40,889 nucleotides of DNA from NCBI GenBank assembly GCA_945861865.1, contig CAMAWN010000032.1, positions 1 through 40,889 of the forward strand, given 5' to 3'. Within the stretch, counting starts at the first letter, position 1. Every line of letters starts with the position of its first letter. Under the pieces are notes generated by a model. The model was not told the origin of the DNA. It worked only from the letters and a program-made list of their open reading frames with translations, and searched no databases. This DNA is from Candidatus Kuenenia stuttgartensis (GTDB lineage: Bacteria; Planctomycetota; Planctomycetia; Planctomycetales; Planctomycetaceae). The position numbers and the translations under genes are program-made. Shown here one piece after another: positions 1 to 10,793 of the stretch.

Positions 1-965
1 TGGCCGTAGCAGTACAGGTTGCAGACCGGCAGCAGGTCGGTCATCAGCATTTGCAGGCAACTGACGTTGTCCTCGCCCCAGTTGTCGCCGTCGCTGAATT
101 GGAAGATGTAGATGTTCCAATCGTCCGTCGGGAAGTCCCGCTCGATGACTTGCTTGGCGACCGTGTACGCCGAACTGATCCGCGTTCCGCCGCTTTCGTG
201 GGTGTGATAGAAGGTGTTTTCATCGACCTCTTTGGCGATCGCGTCGTGAATGACGTAACGGACCTGCACGCCGTCGTATTGGCTCTGTAACCAAGTGTCG
301 ATCCAGAACGATTCCGTCCGAACGATTTCCTTCTGCTCCTGCGTCATCGAGCCGGAGACATCCATCATGTAAATGATCGCCGCGTTGGCTTGCGGATCGG
401 AAATCGTCTTCCAGCTTCGGTAGAGTTGATCTTCTTTCATCGGCACGATCTTCGGCTTGGCGATGTCGTAGTCGTTCGAGGCGATGCTGCGTTTGAGTGC
501 CTGCTTGTAGGTCCGCTTGAAATGCCGTAACGACTGCGGGCCGGTTTGCCGGATGCTGCTGTATTTGTCCTTCTGCGTTTTGAGCGAGTCGTGACCTTTC
601 GGCTGAATGTTCGGCAATTCCAATTCCTGAGCCAACATCTTGGCCAACTCTTCGATCGAGACCTCGACATCGCGCGTGTGTCCGCTCCCCGGCTCGCTGC
701 CGGCCTGACCTTCGCCGTCGCCTTGATCACCGCCGCTGCCAATCGGCTGCCCGACCTCCCCTTCGCCCTGAGCGACTCCGCCCGAACCCTTCTGACCGTG
801 GCGGAAGTGTGGGATGTCGATATTCGGCACCGGGATCGTCACCAGCCGCCGCCCCTGCCGCCCGGTCATCTCGCCGTGCGTGATGTACCGTCGCAGGTCT
901 TTGCGAACTCGTCCTTTGACGATCTCTTTGAATCGCTGCACGTCTCGGTCGATGGCTCTTGTCAT
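1..965 (-). CDS. DUF444 / YeaH-family von Willebrand-like protein (3' end outside window)
   Basis: The frame is open from an ATG at 965 to the left edge, giving 321 residues of a family that is usually about 390-430 long. The start is MTRAIDRDVQRF, with AGGG about 8 nt upstream. A positively charged N-terminus (about 1-55) is followed by a Gly/Glu/Gln-rich low-complexity linker (about 57-95), then a VWA-like domain with the MIDAS motif DVSGSM near residue 215 and a second acidic patch (FSDGDNWGEDN) near residue 300. In other bacteria this family is encoded next to prkA (yeaG-yeaH, often with spoVR) and linked to starvation and stress. Here it starts 48 bp after the prkA stop, so the pair is almost certainly co-transcribed; spoVR might follow outside the window. 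The biochemical role is unknown. Confidence 0.93.
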   Translation of the reverse strand, partial: MTRAIDRDVQRFKEIVKGRVRKDLRRYITHGEMTGRQGRRLVTIPVPNIDIPHFRHGQKGSGGVAQGEGEVGQPIGSGGDQGDGEGQAGSEPGSGHTRDVEVSIEELAKMLAQELELPNIQPKGHDSLKTQKDKYSSIRQTGPQSLRHFKRTYKQALKRSIASNDYDIAKPKIVPMKEDQLYRSWKTISDPQANAAIIYMMDVSGSMTQEQKEIVRTESFWIDTWLQSQYDGVQVRYVIHDAIAKEVDENTFYHTHESGGTRISSAYTVAKQVIERDFPTDDWNIYIFQFSDGDNWGEDNVSCLQMLMTDLLPVCNLYCYG

Positions 966-1013
966 AAGATGCCCTGAATTGCACGAACACAATGTCGTGA
1001 GTTTGGCGATGAC

Positions 1014-3068
<2,055 letters not shown>

Positions 3069-3368
3069 AGCTCCGTTCCTTGTGAGGAGGAAAAAGGCGT
3101 GTTAAGGGCTTGACGCGGCCGGTATCACGAACCGACAGCGGAAAGTTGGTTGTTCTTCAGTGCTCATCAGTGGGTTTGCAAAAACAATGGGGATTGGGAC
3201 TGTCACACTTCCTCGCGCGGCAAGCGGACATTGGCCAATTGGGGCGGAGCGTCTCACGCAGCGAGGGGTCGCGGCTTCAAACCGCGAAACAATCCCGAGT
3301 CGTGCAGGTCCGACCTTCCTTGGCCATAGCCGACTTGTCAGCGAAGAACAATTCAAGAATTCGCCAGA
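3069..3368. other. Intergenic region upstream of prkA
   Basis: About 300 bp lie between the prkA start and the end of the decayed DUF1501 fragment. The region should contain the prkA promoter, but I see no convincing -35/-10 pair. A short hairpin-forming stretch (CGCGGCTTCAAACCGCG, near 3270) is present. Short frames on both strands lack family resemblance and typical codon use, so no gene is called. Confidence 0.4.
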
Positions 3369-3801
3369 TCATGCCCTTCCTGGGAGCCACCAGCGAAGTT
3401 GGGCAGGCATTTCAACCCGGTGGATTATCACGTCAGGTGAACGTGAGGCAAGACGAGTTTTCTCTGACCAAGCCACACGCGACAGAAGATGCGCATCACC
3501 GTGACGCGGCCGATGACTTTCGTGGGGCAGGTTTTCAATTGGTTGACCGTACTGTCCGATCGGAACCGGACGACCGAGCTTGTCTTGAATGAGCAAGTGT
3601 GGATCGTGTCCCATCGCGGAGTAAATCGTCGCCGCGATGTCGGCATGACTCACCGGACGATCTTTGACCCACGCCGCTTGATTGCCCGAGGCTCCATAGA
3701 CTGTGCCGCCACGAATGCCGGCTCCGGCCAGCAGCACCGAGTCGCAATGAATCCAATGGTCGCGGCCAGCGGTTTTATTGACGTGCGGAGTGCGTCTGCC
3801 G
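3369..3801 (-). pseudogene. Decayed DUF1501 C-terminal fragment
   Basis: On the minus strand, directly after the stop codon of the phosphatase gene (3816-3818) and in the same frame, the translation resumes with GRRTPHVNKTAGRDHW. It continues with LLAGAGIRGGTVYGAS and a tail ending GQYGQPIENL near 3540. This matches the last ~90 residues of intact DUF1501 proteins; the copy at 9139-10569 has MGRTPRVN, AGRDHW, LLAGAGIRGGTVYGAS and GGQPIEEVL at the same positions. The first ~80% of the gene, the Tat-type leader and a normal stop are missing; after IENL the frame runs on with unrelated residues to 3369. There is no credible start, so I read it as the 3' relic of a deleted gene. Confidence 0.85.
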
Positions 3802-3815
3802 CAACTGGTATCCGA

Positions 3816-4793
3816 TTAACCCACATGCTCCCGAATCGCCCGAAGCACATCATCATGCAAGCGTCCGTTCGTGACGACGACTCCGCGATTGGCAGAGAGT
3901 TCTCGGCCGTGAGTGAACTCCAAAGGCTTGCCATCGATGTCGGTGACTTTGCCGCCCGCCTCTTCGACGACCAGCACTCCACCGGCGTGGTCCCAAATCT
4001 TCTCGCGGTAGTCCTTCTTCGTCGGCAGGCGGAGATAGACATCCCCTTCGCCGCGCGCGACCACAGCGTACTTCGCCTGACTGTCGAGACGCACCGGCTG
4101 TTTCACAATCCCCAACGACGCGGAGATCATCGCCGAGCGATCATGTGCGCTGTGTCCCGATTCGACGGATTCGCACAACCGCACGTCCGCCCAATTCGAC
4201 GTGGACGTGACATGCACCGGCGCGGCGGCGGAATTTCCGAAGCACGATTGCACGCTCGCACCTTGGCCACACACCGCGAAGAAGAGGGTGCCGGCATCGG
4301 CGACACCGCCCGGTTCGAGTGGCAAATTTGGGCAGCCGAGAATCGCCACCGTGATTTGCCCATCAACGATCAACGCCAGCGAGACTGCGTATTGTTCGCC
4401 GCGCAGGAAACCCTTCGTGCCGTCGATCGGGTCGAGCGTCCAGAATCTCGGACCAAACGAACTCGCACCACCGCGATCGATCCAGCCGCAGATATCCTCC
4501 GACGAAGCGTTCAATCCGATGCGATTCAACTCTGACTGCACTCGGTCGAGCGACGGCTTGTTCTTCGGCAGACACAACTCGGCGGAGTCTTCTTCGCCGA
4601 TGATCGGATCATTTGGAAACGCCTCGCCGAGCGCGCGGCAGATCACCGCTTGGCTGGCGAAGTCGGCGATGGTCACCGGGCTTTTGTCCGGTTTCTCCAT
4701 CGCGGCCGGGATCGCGCGTTGGACATTGCGGCAAACTTCCGCCGCTCGACGAACGGCAGCGACGGCAATCGAGAGTTCTTGGGCGTATTGCAT
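3816..4793 (-). CDS. Inositol monophosphatase / 3'(2'),5'-bisphosphate nucleotidase (HAL2/CysQ type)
   Basis: The protein is 325 residues from the ATG at 4793; a GTG at 4811 would add six residues, and neither start has a good Shine-Dalgarno. Family motifs for the three-metal phosphatase site are present: GEEDSAEL after a DxxS-type N-terminal region, DPIDGTKGF (metal-binding and catalytic core) and WDHAGGVLVVEEAGG near the C-terminus. The TKGFLRGEQYAVSLALI block resembles HAL2/CysQ-type PAP phosphatases more than inositol-1-phosphatases, so hydrolysis of 3'-phosphoadenosine 5'-phosphate is the best guess. It lies 55 bp after a DUF1501 gene on the same strand and may be co-transcribed. The stop codon is fused to a relic of another DUF1501 gene, marking a rearrangement junction. 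Confidence 0.9.
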   Translation of the reverse strand: MQYAQELSIAVAAVRRAAEVCRNVQRAIPAAMEKPDKSPVTIADFASQAVICRALGEAFPNDPIIGEEDSAELCLPKNKPSLDRVQSELNRIGLNASSEDICGWIDRGGASSFGPRFWTLDPIDGTKGFLRGEQYAVSLALIVDGQITVAILGCPNLPLEPGGVADAGTLFFAVCGQGASVQSCFGNSAAAPVHVTSTSNWADVRLCESVESGHSAHDRSAMISASLGIVKQPVRLDSQAKYAVVARGEGDVYLRLPTKKDYREKIWDHAGGVLVVEEAGGKVTDIDGKPLEFTHGRELSANRGVVVTNGRLHDDVLRAIREHVG

Positions 4794-4848
4794 GAGCGAG
4801 GTGTCCCGCACACGAACGCGCCTGTCAAATGAGCGACGCAGGAATCAC

Positions 4849-6195
4849 TCAGGCGATCAGCCCCGGAATCACTTTGCCACCGTTGACCAGTGGCACTGGT
4901 CGGCCGAGTGGGTCGTCATATTCGCGGTCGGCGTCGATGCCCAGCAGCGTATGGATCGTGCGCAACAGGTCGGCGACGCTGATTGGATCGCTGGTCGGAT
5001 ACGCGGCTTGCTTGTCGGTTGAGCCGATGATTTGACCGGGCTTCACTCCACCTCCGGCGAACAGGATGCACTGGGCCATCGACCAGTGATCGCGGCCGGC
5101 TTGAGCGTTCACGCGCGGCGTGCGGCCCATCTCTCCCATCATCACGACCAGCGTGCTGTCGAGCAGTCCGCGTTGTTCCATATCAGTGATCAGCGCGGCA
5201 AACGCTTTGTCGGCAGGTGGGATCAGGTCGTTGACCAAGCTGGGGAAGCAATTGAAATGGACGTCCCAGCCGGGAGCATCCACGCCGACGAAACGGCAAC
5301 CGGCTTCGATCAAGCGGCGGCCGAGCAGCGCGCTCTGGCCGATCTGCGTCATGCCGTAGGACTCGCGCACGTTGGCCGGTTCCGACTGGATGTCGAATGC
5401 TTTGCGAGCTTCCGGCGATGTGATCAGGTCGCGAGCTTTTTGATAATAGGTGCTCATCGCGGCAGCTCGGCCAGTGCGCGGTTGACGTTGTTCGAGTCCG
5501 GCGAGCAATTTTTGACGCAAGTCGGAACGCTGGGCCGACACGCCGTCGATCTTGGCGAGATCACGCACCTCGAAGTCCGGCTGACTGGGGTCGGCCTCAA
5601 TGACGAACGGAGAAAACTCGGCCCCGAAGAAGCCCGGCCCACCAGCCGACATCGGATGCGGTATGTTGATGTACGGCGGCACGGTCCCGCTGCTGCCAAG
5701 CTCGCGAGCCACGATCGAACCGAGCGACGGAAACATCTCGTTGGTTGGCAGCGGATACTCGCCATCGGCGAACGCCGCTCGGTGCCCGGTCATCACGTAG
5801 TGATAGCCGGTTGCGTGCCCGTTGTCGGCGTGGCTGTGACTGCGCACGACGGTGAACTTGTTGGCGATCTTTGCGCAGTTCTTGCAGTGCTCGGTGAAGA
5901 TCACGCCCGGCAGTGCGGTTGAGATCGGCTCGAACGGCCCGCGAATCTCGGCCGGTGCATCTGGCTTCGGATCCCACATGTCCTGCTGTGGCGGGCCGCC
6001 TTCCAGGAAGATGAAGAGGCACGACTTCGCTTTCGCCTCGCGTGCTCGTTCGGTCTTGTTGATCTCTTCCGCTCGCAGAAGCTGAGGCAACGTCAGGCCA
6101 CCAAACAAGCCAGTCGCTCCGAGTCGTAATGTTTGTCGGCGAGTCAGACCGTCGCAGAAGCGATGACCAACGGAAGGCAATCGAAAATTGAGCAT
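4849..6195 (-). CDS. DUF1501 protein (planctomycete, Tat-type leader)
   Basis: The product is 448 residues from the ATG at 6195, which has GGAG about 8 nt upstream; a TTG at 6207 in the same frame is less likely. The N-terminus carries TRRQTLRLGATGLFGG, a twin-arginine-like leader, so export in folded form is expected. Family blocks include FLEGGPPQQDMWDPKP, a HADNGHATGYHYVMTGHRA block, MGEMGRTPRVN, AGRDHWSMAQCILFAGGG and a C-terminal DPLGRPVPLVNGG. DUF1501 belongs to the alkaline-phosphatase/sulfatase-like superfamily, but its substrate is unknown. It follows the DUF1549/1553 gene by 16 bp, the usual planctomycete pairing, and the two products are presumed to work together outside the cytoplasm. 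Confidence 0.95.
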   Translation of the reverse strand: MLNFRLPSVGHRFCDGLTRRQTLRLGATGLFGGLTLPQLLRAEEINKTERAREAKAKSCLFIFLEGGPPQQDMWDPKPDAPAEIRGPFEPISTALPGVIFTEHCKNCAKIANKFTVVRSHSHADNGHATGYHYVMTGHRAAFADGEYPLPTNEMFPSLGSIVARELGSSGTVPPYINIPHPMSAGGPGFFGAEFSPFVIEADPSQPDFEVRDLAKIDGVSAQRSDLRQKLLAGLEQRQPRTGRAAAMSTYYQKARDLITSPEARKAFDIQSEPANVRESYGMTQIGQSALLGRRLIEAGCRFVGVDAPGWDVHFNCFPSLVNDLIPPADKAFAALITDMEQRGLLDSTLVVMMGEMGRTPRVNAQAGRDHWSMAQCILFAGGGVKPGQIIGSTDKQAAYPTSDPISVADLLRTIHTLLGIDADREYDDPLGRPVPLVNGGKVIPGLIA

Positions 6196-6211
6196 GGTTG
6201 GCTCCAAAGGC

Positions 6212-8632
6212 TCAGTGATTGTAGAGGAACTCTTTCGTATTCAGCACCGCCCAAAGCACATCCTCGACCGCTTGATGCCGGTTCGCTCCGGCGGCTTCGA
6301 AGGCGGTGACCATCAGAGCTTTTTCTTCGGCGGTCGGGAAGCGGGTGAGAGTGCTCAGGTAGATTTCATCGACGATTTCGTCGTTGGACTTGGGGGTTGC
6401 GGCGAGTTTGCGGGCCAGGCCGTGGCGGTGGGTCAGCTTGGCGTGGACTTCGGGGGAGTTCAACAGGTGCAGCGCCTGCGAGATGCTGGGTTCGTTGCTG
6501 CGCTCGCATTCGCAGACGGTGGCTCGAACGGGGCGGCCAAAGATGCGGAAGAAGTACGACGGCATCCGGTTATCCCAGACTTGAATTGAACGGACTCCGT
6601 CGGGCCAGCCGTTGAACTTTTCGGGGACGCCGGTCGTTTGGCTGATCGCGTCGAGCAGCACTTCGGCCGGCAGCGTCTTCGGCCGAGCATGCGAGAAATG
6701 CTGACGGTCATCGCGGTTCAGATCAGTCGCCGATCCGAGCTGATAGGCTCGCGACAGCAGCAGCGCGCGTGTGAACGCCTTGAGGTCGTACTTCACTTCT
6801 TTGAGATGAACTTCGAGCGCGGCGAGCAGCGGTTCGTTGGTCGCGGGATTCGTGGCGCGGTTGTCGTCGATCGGCTCAACAAGTCCGCGGCCGAAGTAGT
6901 GCGACCAGAGCCGATTCGCGATCGCTTTCGTGACGAAGGGGTTATCGGGCGCGGTCATCCAGTTGGCGAGCACGACCCGGCGGTCGATGACATTCGTGAA
7001 GTCCGCCGTCGCTGCGCCGAGTGCTCGCGCCGGGACCAGTTCGCCAGTGCGCGGATGTTTCTGATCGGCACCGGCCTTGGCGACGATGGCGTCTGTTCCG
7101 TCAGGCAACTTCTTCACCGTGATGCCGGAAAAGAATCCGGCGAGGCCGGCGTAGTCGTCTTGACTCCAGCGTTCGCTGGGATGGTGATGACATTGAGCGC
7201 ACTCAATCCGCACGCCGAGAAACAACTGGCTGACGGCTCGGCTGGTCACTTCTGGCGTGTCGAGTGTTTTGAAAAACGAGGCAGGGCTTTCGCTCTGCGT
7301 CGGTCCTTGAATCGTGAGGATCTCGTGGACCATTTCGTTGTACGGCCGGTTCGCGGTGAATTGCTTTCGCAGCCAGCGTGTCAGGCCGACGGTTCCTTGC
7401 GGTGTGATCTTCAGCTTGTCGGCCTTCAGCAAGTCGGACCATTTCATCGCCCAGTATTCGGCGTACTCCGGCCGTTGCAGCAGGGCGTCGACGAGCTTGG
7501 CTCGCTTGTCGGCCGACGCATCGCCGATGAATGCGCGCGCTTCGGCCGCTGTCGGCAATGTGCCGATCACGTCGAAGAATGCACGCCGAATGAACGTCGC
7601 GTCGTCGATTGGTTCGCTGGGGGGAATGCCCAGCCGCGTTAATTTGTCCCAGACATGCTTGTCGATGAAGTTGTTTTCCGCTGGCCGAGCGAACGTGCTG
7701 CCTGGCCGGGGCATGACGGCGCGGCAGACGGCGACGTGCCCGAGATATCGCACGAGAATCGCCGACTCGCCAGGCACATCGCTGGCTTGCAACAGTCCGC
7801 GCGTGTTGACATCGGCAATGTGCGTGGCGTTCGAGAGGTAATCCGCCTCGATGGTCGCACAGCGCTTGCCGCCAGCGTCATCGATGGCAGTGACTCGCAA
7901 CTGCTGCGTGCCGTTCGCGGCGATGACGACTTGAGCCGGCTCGACCTCGATGCCGACGATTTGTCGTTCGATTGGCATTCCGCCTGAAGGCGGGACTACG
8001 AACGTGGCGCCTTCGGCGATCCAGCGGCGTAGGCGATGTTCAGCAGGGCTGGCCGGATCGATTTTTCGTCCGCCACCGTGAGGCGTCGTGGCCGTTCCCT
8101 TCAGCAGCAGTAGGCTGGCTGGCGGATCGGTCATCGACAGACGTCGCCCCTTGGCCTCTTTGAAAATTGCGTCGTGGTCGGCCGCCGCGTCGAAGCCGAA
8201 GAGGCTCAGTTTGAAACCGTTTTGTCCCTCGGCCTTGCCGTGACATCCGCCGGCGTTGCAGCGCCCTTTGGTCAGGATCGGCACGACCTCGTAGCTGAAC
8301 GACACCGGCACTGGCTTCTGCAAACCAGAGACGATGATCGGCACGTTGAGCGTCTTGTCGCCGAACTTCACGGTGAGCTGCGTCGTCCCTTCGCTCGCGG
8401 GCCGCAGCAGTCCGTCAGCTCCGACGCTGGCGATGGCCGGAACTGCGATTTCGTACCGAGCTTCGCGAGTCACGTCCCTTCGCCGATCCCCTTCGATCTC
8501 GGTGACGAGGATCTGCTGCGAGCCTTCCGGCCGATCGAGCGAGATCACGGCCGGGCTGACCTGAATCTCGGCCTGCGCCAAGCCTCCGAGAGCCAGACTG
8601 AATGCCAAAGAACGAGTCCAAATGAAGCTCAT
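6212..8632 (-). CDS. DUF1549/DUF1553 (PSCyt2-PSD1) protein with N-terminal Big-like domain
   Basis: This 806-residue protein has an N-terminal signal peptide (hydrophobic core, cleavage near AQAE at 20-21). A bacterial Ig-like (BIG2-type) region spans about 22-103. A cysteine motif CNAGGCH (125-131) has the unusual CX4CH heme-type spacing. A second Ig-like stretch (about 222-305) precedes DUF1549 (about 320-520), which contains a canonical CAQCH at 478-482, and DUF1553 (about 555-800) ends in a LNTKEFLYNH-type tail. At least one covalently bound heme is likely. It is co-transcribed with the downstream DUF1501 gene. A palindromic repeat contributes codons near residue 215 (7976-8003). The start has GGGGA about 9 nt upstream. 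The family is known mainly from Planctomycetes; its function is unknown. Confidence 0.95.
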   Translation of the reverse strand: MSFIWTRSLAFSLALGGLAQAEIQVSPAVISLDRPEGSQQILVTEIEGDRRRDVTREARYEIAVPAIASVGADGLLRPASEGTTQLTVKFGDKTLNVPIIVSGLQKPVPVSFSYEVVPILTKGRCNAGGCHGKAEGQNGFKLSLFGFDAAADHDAIFKEAKGRRLSMTDPPASLLLLKGTATTPHGGGRKIDPASPAEHRLRRWIAEGATFVVPPSGGMPIERQIVGIEVEPAQVVIAANGTQQLRVTAIDDAGGKRCATIEADYLSNATHIADVNTRGLLQASDVPGESAILVRYLGHVAVCRAVMPRPGSTFARPAENNFIDKHVWDKLTRLGIPPSEPIDDATFIRRAFFDVIGTLPTAAEARAFIGDASADKRAKLVDALLQRPEYAEYWAMKWSDLLKADKLKITPQGTVGLTRWLRKQFTANRPYNEMVHEILTIQGPTQSESPASFFKTLDTPEVTSRAVSQLFLGVRIECAQCHHHPSERWSQDDYAGLAGFFSGITVKKLPDGTDAIVAKAGADQKHPRTGELVPARALGAATADFTNVIDRRVVLANWMTAPDNPFVTKAIANRLWSHYFGRGLVEPIDDNRATNPATNEPLLAALEVHLKEVKYDLKAFTRALLLSRAYQLGSATDLNRDDRQHFSHARPKTLPAEVLLDAISQTTGVPEKFNGWPDGVRSIQVWDNRMPSYFFRIFGRPVRATVCECERSNEPSISQALHLLNSPEVHAKLTHRHGLARKLAATPKSNDEIVDEIYLSTLTRFPTAEEKALMVTAFEAAGANRHQAVEDVLWAVLNTKEFLYNH
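7976..8003. repeat. Palindromic repeat (CCGCCTGAAGGCGGGACTAC type) inside a CDS
   Basis: The palindrome CCGCCT-GA-AGGCGG followed by GACTACGAAC lies inside the DUF1549 gene and is translated as the in-frame peptide FVVPPSGG, between the cytochrome-like and second Ig-like segments. From memory, this GTAGTCCCGCC-type sequence recurs in planctomycete genomes in intergenic positions, which suggests it was inserted or copied into this gene. Confidence 0.6.
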
Positions 8633-9138
8633 CGGTGGAATTCCCCAGAACCGTCAACGAGGCAGGAATATGGGCAGAGGGATTCGCTCGCAGGAATGAT
8701 ACCCAATTGGGGATCAGCAATCAGCATCCTTTTATGCCTCATGCCAAACGGCTGCAACACCGCATCCCCGTGAAATTGAATTGGGTTGGGAGAAACTCGA
8801 ACGAGTTGATTGCGACGGCCGGTTGGCGCAATTAGCTTGAACTTGGACTTGCTGGCACAAGGCACACTCTGGGAAGCCACCACGCACTTGCCAGATTTCG
8901 CACCGATTCATCCGCTGCTTCATCACGCGAGAAAACAATTTGAGACGTTGGCAGAAACATTGGAAAAAGCCGCGAAGCCGTTGAGATCGCCGGGTCGTCT
9001 AGCGTCTCCAACGCGGATGGCTCATGTCGAAGAAGCTGACCGTGCATTCGACGAACTTGTGCTGGCCCTGTTGCCGATACCCAGTTACGATCAGCCACGA
9101 CTGATGCGTTCTCCATCAGCTTTTGAGGGTCTCGAACC
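8633..9138. other. Divergent intergenic region between the two DUF1501/DUF1549 sets
   Basis: These 506 bp separate the leftward DUF1549 gene from the rightward DUF1501 gene and must hold both promoters. I see no clear -35/-10 elements, operator or hairpin terminator. Short frames on both strands (for example 8810-9145 plus) have no recognisable family, start with rare TTG or lack ribosome sites, and are not called. GAGGG lies about 9 nt before the 9139 start. Confidence 0.4.
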
Positions 9139-10569
9139 ATGCTGACGATGCTTGGAAGTCCGCGACGTTGCTGCGATGGGATCACTCGGCGCGAGACGCT
9201 GAAAGCCGGAGCTTTGTCTGCGCTCGGCGGCTTCGGACTGCCGCAGATGCTGGCGGCCGAGGAAGCCAGTCAGGTTGGGCACGCGAAAGCCAAAAATGTC
9301 ATCTTCATCTTCTTGCTGGGCGGAGCGGCGACGCAGGACATGTACGACCTGAAGCCGGAAGGCCCGTCGGAAACGCGCGGCGAGTTCCGGCCGATCGCCA
9401 CCAACGTCCCCGGTATCGACGTCTGCGAACACCTGCCGCAGTTCGCTCAATGGGCGCATCGAACGGCATTCATTCGGACGATCAATCACAAGGCCGGCTG
9501 CCACAACTGCCTGCCCTGCTACACCGGCTATGACTTGATGCCGCCGGATCAGCACCCGCGCGACACCGATCCGCCGAGCATGGGGGCCGTCTGTGAGTAT
9601 CTGAGTGCGGGCCGCAAGAGTCTGCCCGATTATCTTTTCCTGCCCGTGTGGCTCGGCTGGGGCCAGGCATTTCGCCGTTCCGGCCCGTACGGCGGATTCC
9701 TCGGCAAGCGATTCGATCCGCTGACGACTGAGTCCATGCCTTACCGCGACAAGGATTCATTCGCGCCGTCGCCGGGCAATCCGCAGATCGTGCGCGGCGC
9801 ACCGTTGCTGCCAAACAGCATGCTGAAAGATGGCATGACGGTGGACCGTTTGAACTCGCGCCGTTCATTGCTGCAACAGATTGACGATCAGCGACAGCAG
9901 GCCGAGCAAGCTCTCGCGACCGCTTCATTCGACCGCAATCAACAGCGAGCATTCGACGTACTGACCTCCTCGAAGCTCCGCACGGCGTTCGATCTCTCGC
10001 TCGAAGATCCGAAGACCGTCGATCGCTACGGCAACACGCTGTTCGGCAATTCGACGCTGATCGCTCGACGGCTGATCGAGCAGGGGGTCCGCTTCGTCAA
10101 CGTGACGTGGGACTTGTTCTGGGGACCGGTCAACGTCGATTACGACGCTTGGGACACTCATCAGAAAAACTTCCACATTCTGAAAAACAACAAGTTGCCC
10201 GGCTTTGATCAAACGATGTCGGCGTTGATGGGCGACTTGCAGGCTCGCGGCCTGTTGGACGAAACGCTGATCGTCGTCACGAGCGAGATGGGCCGCACTC
10301 CGCGAGTGAACGGCAACGCCGGCCGCGATCATTGGACGAACTGCTACGGCTCGCTGTTGGCCGGAGCCGGAATTCGCGGCGGCACCGTTTATGGTGCGTC
10401 CGATTCGCAAGCCGCGTACGTGAAGGACAAGCCGGTTCGACCGGCGGATCTCTGCGCGACGATTTATCGCTGCCTCGGCATCGACCCGGAACTGCGAGTC
10501 CCCGATCACAACAATCGCCCGGTCGAAATTTCTCAAGGCGGTCAGCCGATCGAAGAAGTTCTGGCGTGA
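9139..10569 (+). CDS. DUF1501 protein (second copy)
   Basis: The product is 476 residues, starting at the ATG at 9139 with GAGGG upstream. The leader ITRRETLKAGALSALGG is twin-arginine-like. Family blocks are FLLGGAATQDMYDLKP, INHKAGCHNCLPCYTGYD, TSEMGRTPRVNGNAGRDHW and LLAGAGIRGGTVYGAS. Compared with the copy at 4849-6195 it differs where metal or substrate ligands would lie (GCHNCLPCYTGYD against HADNGHATGYHYV), so the two probably differ in substrate. It is the first gene of a plus-strand unit with the PPC protein and the second DUF1549/1553 gene. Its C-terminus closely matches the decayed fragment at 3369-3801. Function unknown; export expected. Confidence 0.95.
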   Translation: MLTMLGSPRRCCDGITRRETLKAGALSALGGFGLPQMLAAEEASQVGHAKAKNVIFIFLLGGAATQDMYDLKPEGPSETRGEFRPIATNVPGIDVCEHLPQFAQWAHRTAFIRTINHKAGCHNCLPCYTGYDLMPPDQHPRDTDPPSMGAVCEYLSAGRKSLPDYLFLPVWLGWGQAFRRSGPYGGFLGKRFDPLTTESMPYRDKDSFAPSPGNPQIVRGAPLLPNSMLKDGMTVDRLNSRRSLLQQIDDQRQQAEQALATASFDRNQQRAFDVLTSSKLRTAFDLSLEDPKTVDRYGNTLFGNSTLIARRLIEQGVRFVNVTWDLFWGPVNVDYDAWDTHQKNFHILKNNKLPGFDQTMSALMGDLQARGLLDETLIVVTSEMGRTPRVNGNAGRDHWTNCYGSLLAGAGIRGGTVYGASDSQAAYVKDKPVRPADLCATIYRCLGIDPELRVPDHNNRPVEISQGGQPIEEVLA

Positions 10570-10793
10570 AACCAACCTGAAGCGTGAGTGGTGATCGAGC
10601 CCGCACGACCGGAACAATCCGGCGACGTCCGGAAAGTCGTCCCCCTTTCGCTTTGACCAATGGCGAAGTCACTTCTATATTGGCTGGCCAGCAAAGCCTT
10701 CCCATACGACCGGAACAAGTTCTCCCCCGCCGTTGGTCGCTGCCGTGACAGGATGTGACGTCAGAGACTCCTACCTTCTGAGGCGCGAGGTGC

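Noticed and set aside
8810..9145. 111-codon plus frame ending at the DUF1501 start
   Set aside because: It begins with a rare start, has no ribosome site or family resemblance, and lies in a divergent promoter region; an equally long frame exists on the other strand.
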